Of a stretch of DNA of 64,000 bases, positions 32,073 to 40,709 are shown piece after piece (position 1 is the stretch's first letter; each line of letters starts with the position of its first letter). Below the pieces are notes generated by a model that saw only the letters and a program-made list of their open reading frames with translations, had not been told where the DNA came from and did no database searches. The DNA lies in the NCBI RefSeq assembly GCF_004795255.1, contig NZ_SSBQ01000002.1, forward strand, positions 3,553,501 to 3,617,500, read 5' to 3'. The DNA comes from Streptomyces sp. RKND-216 (GTDB lineage Bacteria > Actinomycetota > Actinomycetes > Streptomycetales > Streptomycetaceae). Made by a program: the position numbers and the translations under genes.

Positions 32073-32869
32073 CTGTGCGCGACACCGACACCCCCCCTGA
32101 GGCGCCCGCCGCCGAGCCTCCCTCGCTGGAGGTGCACGGCCTGGCGTACGCCTACCCGGACGGTCACCAGGCCCTCTTCGGGGTGGACCTGACCGTCCCG
32201 CACGGGGAACGGGTCGCGCTGCTCGGCCCGAACGGCGCCGGCAAGACCACGCTCGTCCTGCACCTGAACGGCATCCTCACCGCGGGCGCAGGCAGCGTCA
32301 CCGTCGCCGGGCTGCCCGTGGAGGAACGGAACCTCGCGGAGATCCGCCGCCGGGTGGGCATCGTCTTCCAGGACCCGGACGACCAGCTGTTCATGCCGAC
32401 CGTGCGCGAGGACGTCGCCTTCGGACCGGCGGCCGCCGGGCTGCGCGGCGACGAGCTGGAGGCGCGGGTTCGGGAGGCGCTGGAGCGGGTCGGCATGGAG
32501 GCCTACGCGGACCGGCCCCCGCACCACCTGTCGTTCGGCCAGCGCCGCCGGGTCGCGGTGGCGACGGTGCTCGCCGGGCGCCCGGAGATCCTGGTCCTGG
32601 ACGAGCCCTCGTCCAACCTCGACCCGGCCTCCCGCCGCGAACTCGCCCACATCCTGCGCGACCTGGACGTCACGGTGCTCATGGTCACGCACGACCTGCC
32701 GTACGCGCTGGAGCTGTGCCCGCGCGCGGTCGTGCTCAGCGAAGGGGTCGTGGTCGCCGACGGCGGCACGCAGGACCTGCTGTGCGACGAGACGCTGATG
32801 CGCGCGCACCGCCTGGAACTGCCCTTCGGCTTCGACCCCAAGACGGAAGCGCCCCCGCAGGGGAGCTGA
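32069..32869 (+). CDS. cbiO: ECF transporter ATPase CbiO
   Basis: Encodes 266 residues. The ATG overlaps the cbiQ stop by four bases. ABC signatures are Walker A GPNGAGKT (53-60), Q-loop FQDPDDQLF, signature LSFGQRRR, Walker B ILVLDEPSSNLD and switch His in VTHD. The PDDQLF sequence is characteristic of ECF-type ATPases. It powers metal uptake with CbiMN and CbiQ, probably as a homodimer because only one ATPase gene is present. Confidence 0.93.
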   Translation: MTVRDTDTPPEAPAAEPPSLEVHGLAYAYPDGHQALFGVDLTVPHGERVALLGPNGAGKTTLVLHLNGILTAGAGSVTVAGLPVEERNLAEIRRRVGIVFQDPDDQLFMPTVREDVAFGPAAAGLRGDELEARVREALERVGMEAYADRPPHHLSFGQRRRVAVATVLAGRPEILVLDEPSSNLDPASRRELAHILRDLDVTVLMVTHDLPYALELCPRAVVLSEGVVVADGGTQDLLCDETLMRAHRLELPFGFDPKTEAPPQGS

Positions 32870-32892
32870 CCGGCGAGCCGGAGGAGCACTCC

Positions 32893-33312
32893 TCAGGAGG
32901 AGGCGCCCCCGTAGGTGCCGAAGGTCCACAGGTTGCCCTCCGGATCCTTCACCGTGCACACGTAGGTGCGCACGCCGGAGCCGAAACGTGTCTCGTGCGG
33001 CGACTCCACCACCTCAGCCCCGGCGGCGCTCGCCCGGCGGTGCACGCCGTCCACGTCGTTGCAGACCACGTAGACGGCGCCGGTCCCGGCCCTCATGCCG
33101 CCGTGCACGCCGTCGGTGTGCCGCGTCGAGCCGAAGACCAGTGCGCCTCCGCCCGGCCAGCCCAGTTCCGCGTGCACGATGCGCCCTTCGTCGTCCGGTG
33201 CCGCGACGTGCTGTGCGAAGCCCAGCACGTCCACCAGGAACCGCAGCGCGGCGTTCGTGTCGTCGTAGTGCAGGACCGGCCACACCGAAGTGACAGAGGC
33301 TTCGCGGGACAT
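32893..33312 (-). CDS. VOC-superfamily (glyoxalase/bleomycin-resistance-like) protein
   Basis: Encodes 139 residues. ATG 33312 has GGAGG just upstream. It is a VOC fold of two beta-alpha-beta-beta-beta units: VWPVLHYDDTNAALRFLVDV at the start and DPEGNLWTFGTYGG at the end. Family metal ligands cannot be assigned safely (H15 and E128 are candidates). It could be a resistance-type binder, a dioxygenase relative or a promiscuous lyase. It is convergent with cbiO and close behind the reductase-like gene on the same strand. Confidence 0.82.
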   Translation of the reverse strand: MSREASVTSVWPVLHYDDTNAALRFLVDVLGFAQHVAAPDDEGRIVHAELGWPGGGALVFGSTRHTDGVHGGMRAGTGAVYVVCNDVDGVHRRASAAGAEVVESPHETRFGSGVRTYVCTVKDPEGNLWTFGTYGGASS

Positions 33313-33375
33313 GGCGTTCCTCCCGTGCTATTCGTTCCCGGGCCCGACGGGCGCAGCGTAGTCGTGCTCTCCGGC

Positions 33376-33987
33376 CTAAGCGTCGGCCCCGTAGGTTCCG
33401 TACTCCACGCGCGCCGTCGAGTCGAAGACGTGCACGGAGAGGCCACTGGGTGTCGTCCGATGGCTGACGAGGCGCAGCCCGGCCGGTGCGCCGCCGTCCG
33501 GGAACAGACGTCGGCCCTGGCCGACCACAACGGGGGCGATCACGAGCCGCCACGTGTCGACCAGCCCGGAAGCCAGCAAGGACTGGGCCAGCCGGGCGCT
33601 GCCGTGGACCTGCAGTTCCCGGCCGGGCCGCCGCTTCAAGTCCGCCACCTGGGCGGGTACGTCGCCGGACAGGACCGTGGACGGGTTCCACTCGGCAGCA
33701 GGGAGGCTTTGGGAAGCCACGTACTTCGGCAGGCTGTTCAGGATTCTGGCAGAGGGATGGTCGGTCATCTGCGGCCAGTCCCGCGCGAAGTTCTGGTAGG
33801 TGCGCCGGCCGAAGAGGAACGCGTCCGCCTCGCCGAGCCAGGTGCCGGCCAGCCGCTCGAACTCCTCATCCAGATGGGGTACGAACCAGCCGCCTCGCGT
33901 GAAGCCGTCGCTGGTGTCCTCGTCCGGGGACCCCGGCCCCTGGGAAACCCCGTCGAGCGTGAGGAACTCCTGCACTACCAGTCTCAT
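33376..33987 (-). CDS. RibD_C / dihydrofolate reductase-like protein
   Basis: Encodes 203 residues. The start MRLVVQEF at 33987 gives the family's first strand; the longer frame is Arg/Gly filler. Signs of the fold are LTLDGVSQGPG, FLFGRRTYQNFA, the NADPH-site HGSARLAQSLL and the strand IAPVVVGQGRRLF. It is paralogous to the protein at 4223. Same-strand neighbours are a VOC protein and, upstream, the molybdenum hydroxylase operon, but no functional link is visible. Confidence 0.83.
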   Translation of the reverse strand: MRLVVQEFLTLDGVSQGPGSPDEDTSDGFTRGGWFVPHLDEEFERLAGTWLGEADAFLFGRRTYQNFARDWPQMTDHPSARILNSLPKYVASQSLPAAEWNPSTVLSGDVPAQVADLKRRPGRELQVHGSARLAQSLLASGLVDTWRLVIAPVVVGQGRRLFPDGGAPAGLRLVSHRTTPSGLSVHVFDSTARVEYGTYGADA

Positions 33988-34073
33988 CGAGCATCGCCCT
34001 CTCAGTTCTCCTCGGCCACTCCGGCCATCGGACCTGGGACTACGCCGGTCTTCCAACGGACCGAAGCATACGT

Positions 34074-36182
34074 CTACTGAAGCTCCGTCAGCAGCTTGTC
34101 CGGGGTCACAGGCAGGTCCCGGACGCGGATGCCGGTGGCGTTGAACACCGCGTTAACCACGGCCGCCGGTGAGCCGACGATGCCGATCTCGCCGATGCCG
34201 CGGGCGCCCATCGGGTTGGCGTGCGGGTCCTCCTCCTCCAGCCAGGTGGCGTCCATGTCGCACACGTCGGCGTGCGCCGCGATGTGGTAATCGGCGAAGT
34301 CGTCGTTCACCACGTGGCCGGTGTGCGGGTCCATGACGGCGTGCTCGTGCAGCGCCATGGACAGGCCCATCGTCATGCCGCCCAGGAACTGCGAGCGTGC
34401 GGTGCGCGGGTTGACGATGCGGCCCGCGGAGAAGACGCCCAGCATGCGCGGCACGCGGATCTCCCCGGTGTCGGCGTCCACCCGCACCTCGGCGAAGTGC
34501 GCGCCGAAGGAGTGCCGCGCGTAGGTCTTGCGGTCCGGGTTCTGCGGCATTCCGGAACGTGCCTCCGCGCCCGGGTCCGGGTCACGGCCGTGCTGGTCGC
34601 GGAAGGCGCGGGCCGCGCCGATCACGGTCGAGCCCCAGGACGCCAGTCCTGCCGACCCGCCCGCGACCGTCGCGGCGGGCAGCGTGCTGTCGCCGATCAG
34701 CAGCGTCACGTCCTCCGGGGCGGCGTCGAGGGCGTCCGCGGCGACCTGAGTGAGGGTCGTCCAGGTGCCCGTGCCGAGGTCGGCGGCGCCGATCCGGACC
34801 GTCCAGCGGTCCTCGCCCTCGTAGCGGATCGCCGCCTCCGAGCCGGGCATCTCGTAGTACGGGTAGGTGGCGGAGGCCACGCCCAGACCGACCAGTTCCC
34901 GGCCCCCCGGGCCCTCGCGGAGGGTGCCCGGTGCGGTCGGCCGCCGGTCCCAGCCGAAACGGCGGGCACCCTCCCGCAGGCACTCCACCAGCCGCCGCCC
35001 GGACCACGGCCGACCCGTCTCCGGGTCCTCGGGCGGGTCGTTGCGCGCCCGCAGCTCGATCGGGTCCAGGCCGCAGGCGACGGCCAGCTCGTCCATCGCG
35101 CACTCCAGCGCGAAGAAGCCCGGGCACTCCCCGGGCGCCCGCATCCAGGACGGCACCGGCACGTCCAGCGAAGCCAGCCGGTGCGAGGTCCGGCGGTTCG
35201 GGGCGGCGTACATCATCCGCGTCCCGGTGGCCGTCTGCTCCGCGAACTCCTTGACGGTGGAGGTGCGTTCCACCACCTCGTGCGCGATCGCGGACAACCG
35301 CCCGTCGGCGTCGGCCCCGAGCCGCAGCCGCTGGATGGTCGGCGTGCGGTGCCCGGCCAGGGTGAACATCTGCCGCCGGGTCAGGGCCAGCTTCACCGCC
35401 CGGCCCGGCACGGCCTTCGCGCACAGTCCGGCCAGCACGTCGTGCGCGTGCGGCATGCCCTTCGAGCCGAAACCACCGCCGACGTGGGGCGAGACCACCC
35501 GTACCTGGTCCTTCTCCAGCCCGAACAGCGGCGCGAGCGTGGTGCGCACGCCGTGCACGGACTGGGTGGACGCGTACAGCAGCAACCGCACGTCCCCCTC
35601 GGGCTGCCACACCGCGACCGTGGTGTGCGGCTCCATCGGGTTGTTGTGCTCCATCGGCGTCGTGTACACGGCGTCGACGGTCACCGGGGCGCCGGCCATC
35701 GCACCGTCCACGTCGCCCTCGTCGCTGTCCGTGGCGTAGGACGGGTTCACGGAGTCCGGTGCGTACAGGTCGTCGCGGTCGGCGCGCAGTTCGACGTCGT
35801 GCGGCTCCACCTCGTACGCGATGCGTACCAGGGAGGCGGCGTGCCGTGCGGTCTCCGGCGTCTTGGCGACCACCGCGCCGACGAACTGGCCGCGGAAGGC
35901 GACCCGTCCGGACTGGAGGACCGCCAGCTCCCGGTCGCCGGTGTCCGCGAGCCGCGGCGCGTCGTGGTGGGTGAGCACGCACGCGACGCCGGGGCACGCC
36001 TCGGCGTCCTCGGTGTCCACGGCGCTGACCCGGCCGCGGGCGATCGTGGACTGCAACGGGTGCACGTACAGCGGGTTCTCGACGGGCTGCTCGAAGGCGT
36101 AGCGAGCGGTTCCGGTCACCTTGGCCGGGCCGTCCAGGCGCTCCATCGGCGTGCCGACGGCACGGGGGCGGAGTGTCGTCAT
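34074..36182 (-). CDS. Molybdopterin subunit of aldehyde/xanthine dehydrogenase family (PaoC-like)
   Basis: Encodes 702 residues. The ATG overlaps the stop of the FAD-subunit gene (ATGA). It binds the molybdenum cofactor and performs hydroxylation of an aldehyde or N-heterocycle. Landmarks are the N-terminal MERLDGPAKVTGTARYAFE, HVGGGFGSKG (Mo-site loop), MRAPGECPG, AADLGTGTWTTL and catalytic base E665 in ARGIGEIGIVG. Length and motifs match PaoC/YagR more than the larger xanthine dehydrogenases. It is the third gene of a three-subunit operon. No MoCo-maturation (XdhC/PaoD) gene is next to it. Confidence 0.9.
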   Translation of the reverse strand: MTTLRPRAVGTPMERLDGPAKVTGTARYAFEQPVENPLYVHPLQSTIARGRVSAVDTEDAEACPGVACVLTHHDAPRLADTGDRELAVLQSGRVAFRGQFVGAVVAKTPETARHAASLVRIAYEVEPHDVELRADRDDLYAPDSVNPSYATDSDEGDVDGAMAGAPVTVDAVYTTPMEHNNPMEPHTTVAVWQPEGDVRLLLYASTQSVHGVRTTLAPLFGLEKDQVRVVSPHVGGGFGSKGMPHAHDVLAGLCAKAVPGRAVKLALTRRQMFTLAGHRTPTIQRLRLGADADGRLSAIAHEVVERTSTVKEFAEQTATGTRMMYAAPNRRTSHRLASLDVPVPSWMRAPGECPGFFALECAMDELAVACGLDPIELRARNDPPEDPETGRPWSGRRLVECLREGARRFGWDRRPTAPGTLREGPGGRELVGLGVASATYPYYEMPGSEAAIRYEGEDRWTVRIGAADLGTGTWTTLTQVAADALDAAPEDVTLLIGDSTLPAATVAGGSAGLASWGSTVIGAARAFRDQHGRDPDPGAEARSGMPQNPDRKTYARHSFGAHFAEVRVDADTGEIRVPRMLGVFSAGRIVNPRTARSQFLGGMTMGLSMALHEHAVMDPHTGHVVNDDFADYHIAAHADVCDMDATWLEEEDPHANPMGARGIGEIGIVGSPAAVVNAVFNATGIRVRDLPVTPDKLLTELQ

Positions 36183-37177
36183 CGCCTTCCCTCCGTGAGG
36201 TTCCGCAGGGTCGCCACCATGGTGTTCCGCGCCAGCGGCACCTTGTACGCGTTCCCCTCGCGCGGCTGCGCGGCGGCCAGTTCGGTCTCGGCGGCGCGGC
36301 GGAACGCCTCCTCGCGGGCGGGTGCGCCGCGCAGCGCCTCCTCCGCCCGTTCGGCGCGCCAGGGCTTGTGGGCGACGCCGCCCAGCGCGATCCGCACGTC
36401 CCGCACGGTGCCGGCGGCCTCGTCCAGGTCCAGCGCCGCGGCGACCGACACCAGCGCGAAGGCGTAGCTGGCCCGTTCGCGCACCTTGCGGTAGGTGGAG
36501 CGGCGGGTCAGCGCATTCGCGGACGGCAGCTCCACGGCGGTGATCAGCTCGCCGTGCGCCAGTTCGGTGTCCCGCTCCGGCGCGTCGCCGGGCAGCCGGT
36601 GCAGACCGGCCAGCGGCAGCGTGCGCGCGCCGTCGGGGCCGAGTACGTGCACTGTGGCGTCCAGCGCGAGCAGGCCGACGGCCATGTCGGAGGGGTGCAC
36701 GGCGATGCACTGGTCGGAAGCGCCCAGCACGGCGTGGTTCCGGTCCCAGCCGCCGATCGCGGAGCAGCCGGAGCCGGGCTCCCGCTTGTTGCACGGCGTG
36801 GTGACGTCCTGGAAGTAGCGGCAACGGGTGCGCTGGAGCAGGTTGCCGCCGGTGGTCGCGGCGTTGCGGAGCTGGCCGGAGGCGCCGGAGAGCAGCGCCC
36901 GGGACAGCGCCGGATACCGCTCCCGTACGAGCGGATGCGCGGCCAGGTCGCTGTTGCGCACCGCCGTGCCGACGCGCAGACCGCCCTCCGGGGTCTCCTC
37001 GATCCCGTCCAGCGGCAGCCGGGAGACGTCCACCAGCATGTGCGGTGCGGCGACGCCCAGTTTCATGTGGTCGACCAGGTTGGTGCCGCCCGCCAGGAAC
37101 ACGGCGTGCGGGTGAGCCGCGACGGTGGCCACGGCCTCCTCGGCGTCGGTGGCCCGGTGGTACTCGAAGGGGATCAC
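36179..37177 (-). CDS. FAD (and [4Fe-4S]) subunit of aldehyde dehydrogenase (PaoB-like)
   Basis: Encodes 332 residues. The GTG overlaps the iron-sulfur subunit stop (GTGA). It is a PCMH-type FAD domain with FLAGGTNLVDHMK and ATTGGNLLQRTRC. The insert CRYFQDVTTPCNKREPGSGC, plus a later DQC, supplies the four cysteines that hold an extra [4Fe-4S] cluster in PaoB; this sets the enzyme apart from ordinary xanthine dehydrogenase. It passes electrons from the [2Fe-2S] centres to an acceptor. Both neighbours are coupled by four-base overlaps. Confidence 0.9.
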   Translation of the reverse strand: MIPFEYHRATDAEEAVATVAAHPHAVFLAGGTNLVDHMKLGVAAPHMLVDVSRLPLDGIEETPEGGLRVGTAVRNSDLAAHPLVRERYPALSRALLSGASGQLRNAATTGGNLLQRTRCRYFQDVTTPCNKREPGSGCSAIGGWDRNHAVLGASDQCIAVHPSDMAVGLLALDATVHVLGPDGARTLPLAGLHRLPGDAPERDTELAHGELITAVELPSANALTRRSTYRKVRERASYAFALVSVAAALDLDEAAGTVRDVRIALGGVAHKPWRAERAEEALRGAPAREEAFRRAAETELAAAQPREGNAYKVPLARNTMVATLRNLTEGRR

Positions 37178-37722
37178 GACGCCTCCCGGGGGGCCACGGC
37201 GGTGCCGCGCAGGGCAGCGACGATGTTGACGTAGGCGCCACAGCGGCACAGGTTGCCGCTCATCCGCTCGCGGATCTCGTCGTCGTCCAGTGGCACGGGC
37301 ACGCCGGGCGTCTCCGGCGGCACGAGGTCGTCGGTGACGTGGCTGGGATGGCCTGCCGCCGCCTCGTCGAGCATGCCGACGGCCGAGCAGACCTGGCCGG
37401 GCGTGCAGTAGCCGCACTGGAAGGCGTCCTGCTCGATGAACGCCTGCTGCACCGGGTGCAGGCCGCCGTCCCCGAGCGCCTCGCCCACGCCCTCGGCGGT
37501 GATGACCTGGTCGCCGTCGTGCGCGAGGGCGAAGGTCAGGCAGCTCAGCTGCCGTCGCCCGTCGAGCAGCACGGTGCAGGCGCCGCACTGGCCGTGGTCG
37601 CAGCCCTTCTTGGGGGAGGTCACCCCTAGCCGCTCGCGCAGCGCGTCCAGCAGCGTGGTGCGCGCGTCGACCGTCACGGACCTTTCGCTGCCGTCCACCC
37701 GAAGGGTGATCCGGTGTTCCAT
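37174..37722 (-). CDS. [2Fe-2S] subunit of aldehyde dehydrogenase (PaoA-like)
   Basis: Encodes 182 residues. ATG 37722 has GGAGGCGG upstream. The plant-type ferredoxin cluster is CDHGQCGAC with a later SC; the second helical cluster has CGYCTPGQ and NLCRCGAY. There is no Tat signal, unlike E. coli PaoA, so a cytoplasmic enzyme is likely. It is the first gene of the operon, which is divergent from the serine hydrolase gene. Confidence 0.9.
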   Translation of the reverse strand: MEHRITLRVDGSERSVTVDARTTLLDALRERLGVTSPKKGCDHGQCGACTVLLDGRRQLSCLTFALAHDGDQVITAEGVGEALGDGGLHPVQQAFIEQDAFQCGYCTPGQVCSAVGMLDEAAAGHPSHVTDDLVPPETPGVPVPLDDDEIRERMSGNLCRCGAYVNIVAALRGTAVAPREAS

Positions 37723-37939
37723 GTGCCGCCTCCAGCGGGGCGCTCCGGTTACGGTCCCAGCGGGTGGGTACCACGCTGCGCGCCGCGCGACACCGCTCCG
37801 CGTGCGGACATTACCGACAAAGGGGTGGGTGCGGGGTCCTGGGGACCAGGGCGCGCGTGTCGCGGTGCACCATGGAACCTGCGGCACGCGGGCGCGTGCC
37901 GTGCACGAACAGGGCCTATGGGAGCGAGACGGAGCCGTG

Positions 37940-39169
37940 GTGGACGTCCAGGGCGCGGTGGCGGACGGATTCGAGCCGGTCCGGGAGGCGTTCGCACGGA
38001 ACCTCACCGAGCGTGGCGACCCGGGTGCGGCGGTGGCCGTGCACGTGGACGGGCGCCGGGTCGTGGACCTCTGGGGCGGCACCCGAAACGATTCTGCGGA
38101 CGGCGCCCGGGCCCCCGGGGCGGAGCCCGCTCACGGTGCGGGCGACCCGTGGGAGGCCGGCACAGCCACCGTCGTACGGTCCGCCACGAAGGGCGTCGCC
38201 GCGACCGTGCTGCACCTGCTGCACCAGCGCGGACGCCTGGACCTGGACGCCCCCGTCGGCACCTACTGGCCGGAGTTCAAGGCGCACGGAAAGGAGGGCG
38301 TCCTGGTGCGGCACCTGCTGTCGCACCGCGCCGGGCTGCCGGTCCTGGACACGCCGCTCACCCCCGCCGAGGCCCTCGACGGCGTCAGCGGCCCCGCCGC
38401 GCTCGCCGCCCAGCGTCCCGTGTGGGAACCCGGCACCGCGCACGGCTACCACGCGCAGACCTACAGCTGGCTCCTCGGCGAGCTGGTGATGCGGATGACC
38501 GGCCGGTCCATCGGCCGCTGGTTCGCCGAGGAGATCGCCCGGCCGCTCGGCCTGGACCTGTGGATGGGCCTCCCCGACGGCGAGCGGCACCGCGTCGCCA
38601 CGCTCAGGGACGTCACGGCGCCCCCGCCGCCCGCCGCCGCGGGCCTGCGGGTCCGGGCGAAGAACACCGTCCTCGACGCCTACCGCGACCCGGATTCGCT
38701 CACCCGGCGCGCCTTCGGCGCGATCGACCCGCTGCCCGACGAGAACGACTCCGCCTACCGGGCCGCCGAACTCGCCGCCTCCGGCGGCATCGCCACCGCC
38801 CGCTCGCTCTCCCGCTTCTACGCCGCACTCATCGGCCACGTCGAGGCCGAGGACGAACTCCCCGCCGTCCGCTCCCTGTTCACCGCCGCGACGCTGATGC
38901 AGGCTCGTTCCCAGGAGTCGCACGGCCCGGACCGGGTGCTCGTCGTCGGCACCCGCTTCGGGCTCGGCTACATGCTGCACAGCCCCTCCTCGCCGATGCT
39001 CGGCACCGGCTCCTTCGGCCACCCCGGACGCGGCGGCTCCCTGGCCCTGGCGGACCCCGAGTCCGGCACCTCCTTCGCCTACGTCACCCGCGGCACGCAG
39101 CCTTCCGTCACCTCCGACCCCCGCGCCCAGGCCCTGCTGCGCGCGGTGAAGTCCTGCCCGCGGCGGTGA
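37940..39169 (+). CDS. Serine hydrolase, beta-lactamase class C / EstB type
   Basis: Encodes 409 residues. The start is GTG 37940 (or the adjacent GTG 37937), with GGAG at 37931-37934. The SxxK motif is SATKG with S81 and K84, the Tyr motif is around YHAQTYSW, and the third box is GHPGRGG. This set is typical of family VIII esterases and EstB-like hydrolases, and true lactamase activity is less likely. There is no signal peptide, so it acts in the cytoplasm. It is divergent from the molybdenum enzyme operon; a link is not evident. Confidence 0.85.
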   Translation: MDVQGAVADGFEPVREAFARNLTERGDPGAAVAVHVDGRRVVDLWGGTRNDSADGARAPGAEPAHGAGDPWEAGTATVVRSATKGVAATVLHLLHQRGRLDLDAPVGTYWPEFKAHGKEGVLVRHLLSHRAGLPVLDTPLTPAEALDGVSGPAALAAQRPVWEPGTAHGYHAQTYSWLLGELVMRMTGRSIGRWFAEEIARPLGLDLWMGLPDGERHRVATLRDVTAPPPPAAAGLRVRAKNTVLDAYRDPDSLTRRAFGAIDPLPDENDSAYRAAELAASGGIATARSLSRFYAALIGHVEAEDELPAVRSLFTAATLMQARSQESHGPDRVLVVGTRFGLGYMLHSPSSPMLGTGSFGHPGRGGSLALADPESGTSFAYVTRGTQPSVTSDPRAQALLRAVKSCPRR

Positions 39170-39218
39170 CGGTGCGATGACGGTTCCGTGGGGGTCGTCA
39201 CGGCACGAAAGGCACGGC

Positions 39219-39224
39219 TAACCT
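39219..39224 (+). promoter_or_regulatory. -10 box for leaderless SDR gene
   Basis: TAACCT ends 6 bases before the ATG at 39231 and there is no Shine-Dalgarno sequence. The transcript should begin at or next to the start codon. Confidence 0.5.
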
Positions 39225-39230
39225 CGGGCG

Positions 39231-40007
39231 ATGCGACGATTCGAGGGATACGCGGCCCTGGTCACCGGAGCTGGACGGGGTATCGGCCAGGCGGTCGCGC
39301 GGCGACTCACGGACGAGGGCGCGCGGGTGATGCTCGCCGACGTGGACGGTGAACGCGCCCGGCGCGCGGCCGCCCCACTCGACGGCGCGGAGGCGGTCGC
39401 CTGCGACGTCGCCGACAGCCGGTCGGTCGCAGCCGCCGTGGCCGTGACCGTGGAACGGTTCGGGCGGCTCGACGTACTGGTCAACAACGCCTACTCCTGC
39501 CATCCGGAACCCGCCCGCATCGAGGACCAGGACGACGAGCCCTGGCTGCGCGACCTGGACGTCTCCCTGACCGGGGCGTTCCGCTGCATGCGCGCCGCGA
39601 TGCCGCACCTCGCCGCGGCGGACGGCAGGGGTGCCGTCGTGAGCATCGGCTCCGTCAACGGCATCGCCGACTTCGGCAACCACGCCTACAGCGCCGCGAA
39701 GGCCGGCCTCGGCTCCCTCACTCGCACCCTCGCCGGGGACGCGGCCCCGCGCGGCGTCCGCGTCAACCTGGTCGCACCGGGCACCGTCCACACCCCCGCC
39801 TGGGAAGGACGGGAGGACGTGCTGGAACGCGCCGCTCGCGAATACCCGCTGGGGCGCGTCGGCGTCCCGGACGACATCGCGTCCGCCGTCGCCTTCCTCG
39901 CCTCCCGCGACGCGGCCTGGATCACCGGCGTCACCCTGCCCGTCGACGGCGGCCTCCTCAGCGGCAACCAGGGCCTCCGGCGCGCCATGCGGGGCGACGA
40001 GGTCTGA
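39231..40007 (+). CDS. Short-chain dehydrogenase/reductase
   Basis: Encodes 258 residues. It is a classical SDR with TGAGRGIG near the N-terminus, VNNAY in place of NNAG, the catalytic Ser in SIGSVNG, and Y153/K157 in YSAAK. The C-terminal VTLPVDGG motif is usual for FabG-like members. The substrate is unknown. It stands alone with its own -10 box. Confidence 0.87.
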   Translation: MRRFEGYAALVTGAGRGIGQAVARRLTDEGARVMLADVDGERARRAAAPLDGAEAVACDVADSRSVAAAVAVTVERFGRLDVLVNNAYSCHPEPARIEDQDDEPWLRDLDVSLTGAFRCMRAAMPHLAAADGRGAVVSIGSVNGIADFGNHAYSAAKAGLGSLTRTLAGDAAPRGVRVNLVAPGTVHTPAWEGREDVLERAAREYPLGRVGVPDDIASAVAFLASRDAAWITGVTLPVDGGLLSGNQGLRRAMRGDEV

Positions 40008-40150
40008 CCCGGCGGCCGGGGGCCGGGGCGCACGCGCGTTCCGGACCCCGTCCGGGCGGATGCGTGCATGCGATCCGCGCTCGTGGGATACCCGGCCCCA
40101 CAGCCGTCGCAGAGACGGCCGGATCAGCACACACAGCCGACGACGTACGA

Positions 40151-40546
40151 GTGAGGTTGTTTTCCTTGCGTGACGACGAGTTCCTGGCGCACGTCCGCGA
40201 CCACGGGCAGTACGAGGACCAGAAGGAAGCCCGCACGGTGACGGAGGCGGTTCTGACCGTGCTCGCCGCCCGCGTCACCGCCGACGAGGCGGGAGACGTG
40301 GCCGCGCAACTCCCGCCGCCCCTCGACGAGCCGCTGCGCACGGGCGCGGGCGGCGAACGGTTCGACCTGGACGAGTTCTACCGCCGGGTGGACGGGATCG
40401 TCGGGCCCCGCTCCCGGACCGCCGAGTGGGACGCCACCGCGGTGCTCTCCACCTTGCCGCAGGCGATCTCACCCGGAGCGGTGCGGCACCTGGTCACCCA
40501 GCTGCCCGACGACTTCGCGCCGCTCTTCAACCGACAGGCCGCGTGA
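40151..40546 (+). CDS. DUF2267 protein
   Basis: Encodes 131 residues from GTG 40151, or 126 from TTG 40166, which has GTGAGG 9 bases upstream and gives the usual start LRDDEFLAHVR. The DUF2267 pattern is EFLAHVRDHG, EAVLTVLAARVTADEAGDVAAQLPPPL, and a second half ending LVTQLPDDFAPLF. Function is unknown. In actinomycetes such genes often lie among universal-stress and redox genes, as they do here beside the eRF1-like gene and pnt operon. Confidence 0.8.
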   Translation: MRLFSLRDDEFLAHVRDHGQYEDQKEARTVTEAVLTVLAARVTADEAGDVAAQLPPPLDEPLRTGAGGERFDLDEFYRRVDGIVGPRSRTAEWDATAVLSTLPQAISPGAVRHLVTQLPDDFAPLFNRQAA

Positions 40547-40709
40547 CGGCGGGGCCCCGCGAACGGCCCGACACACGGTCGGCAGCGAGCCGTCCCCTCC
40601 GCGCCACCCTCCGCCGGCAGTGCCCCGCGACGGGGGCGGCGCCGTGTGCGCCACGGCCCCCACAGGCCGGTACGCGCGACGCGGCTCACCACCCAAGGAG
40701 ACAATTCGT

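Noticed and set aside
37940..39169. Antibiotic-resistance beta-lactamase
   Set aside because: No export signal is present, and the motif set fits EstB-like esterases better.
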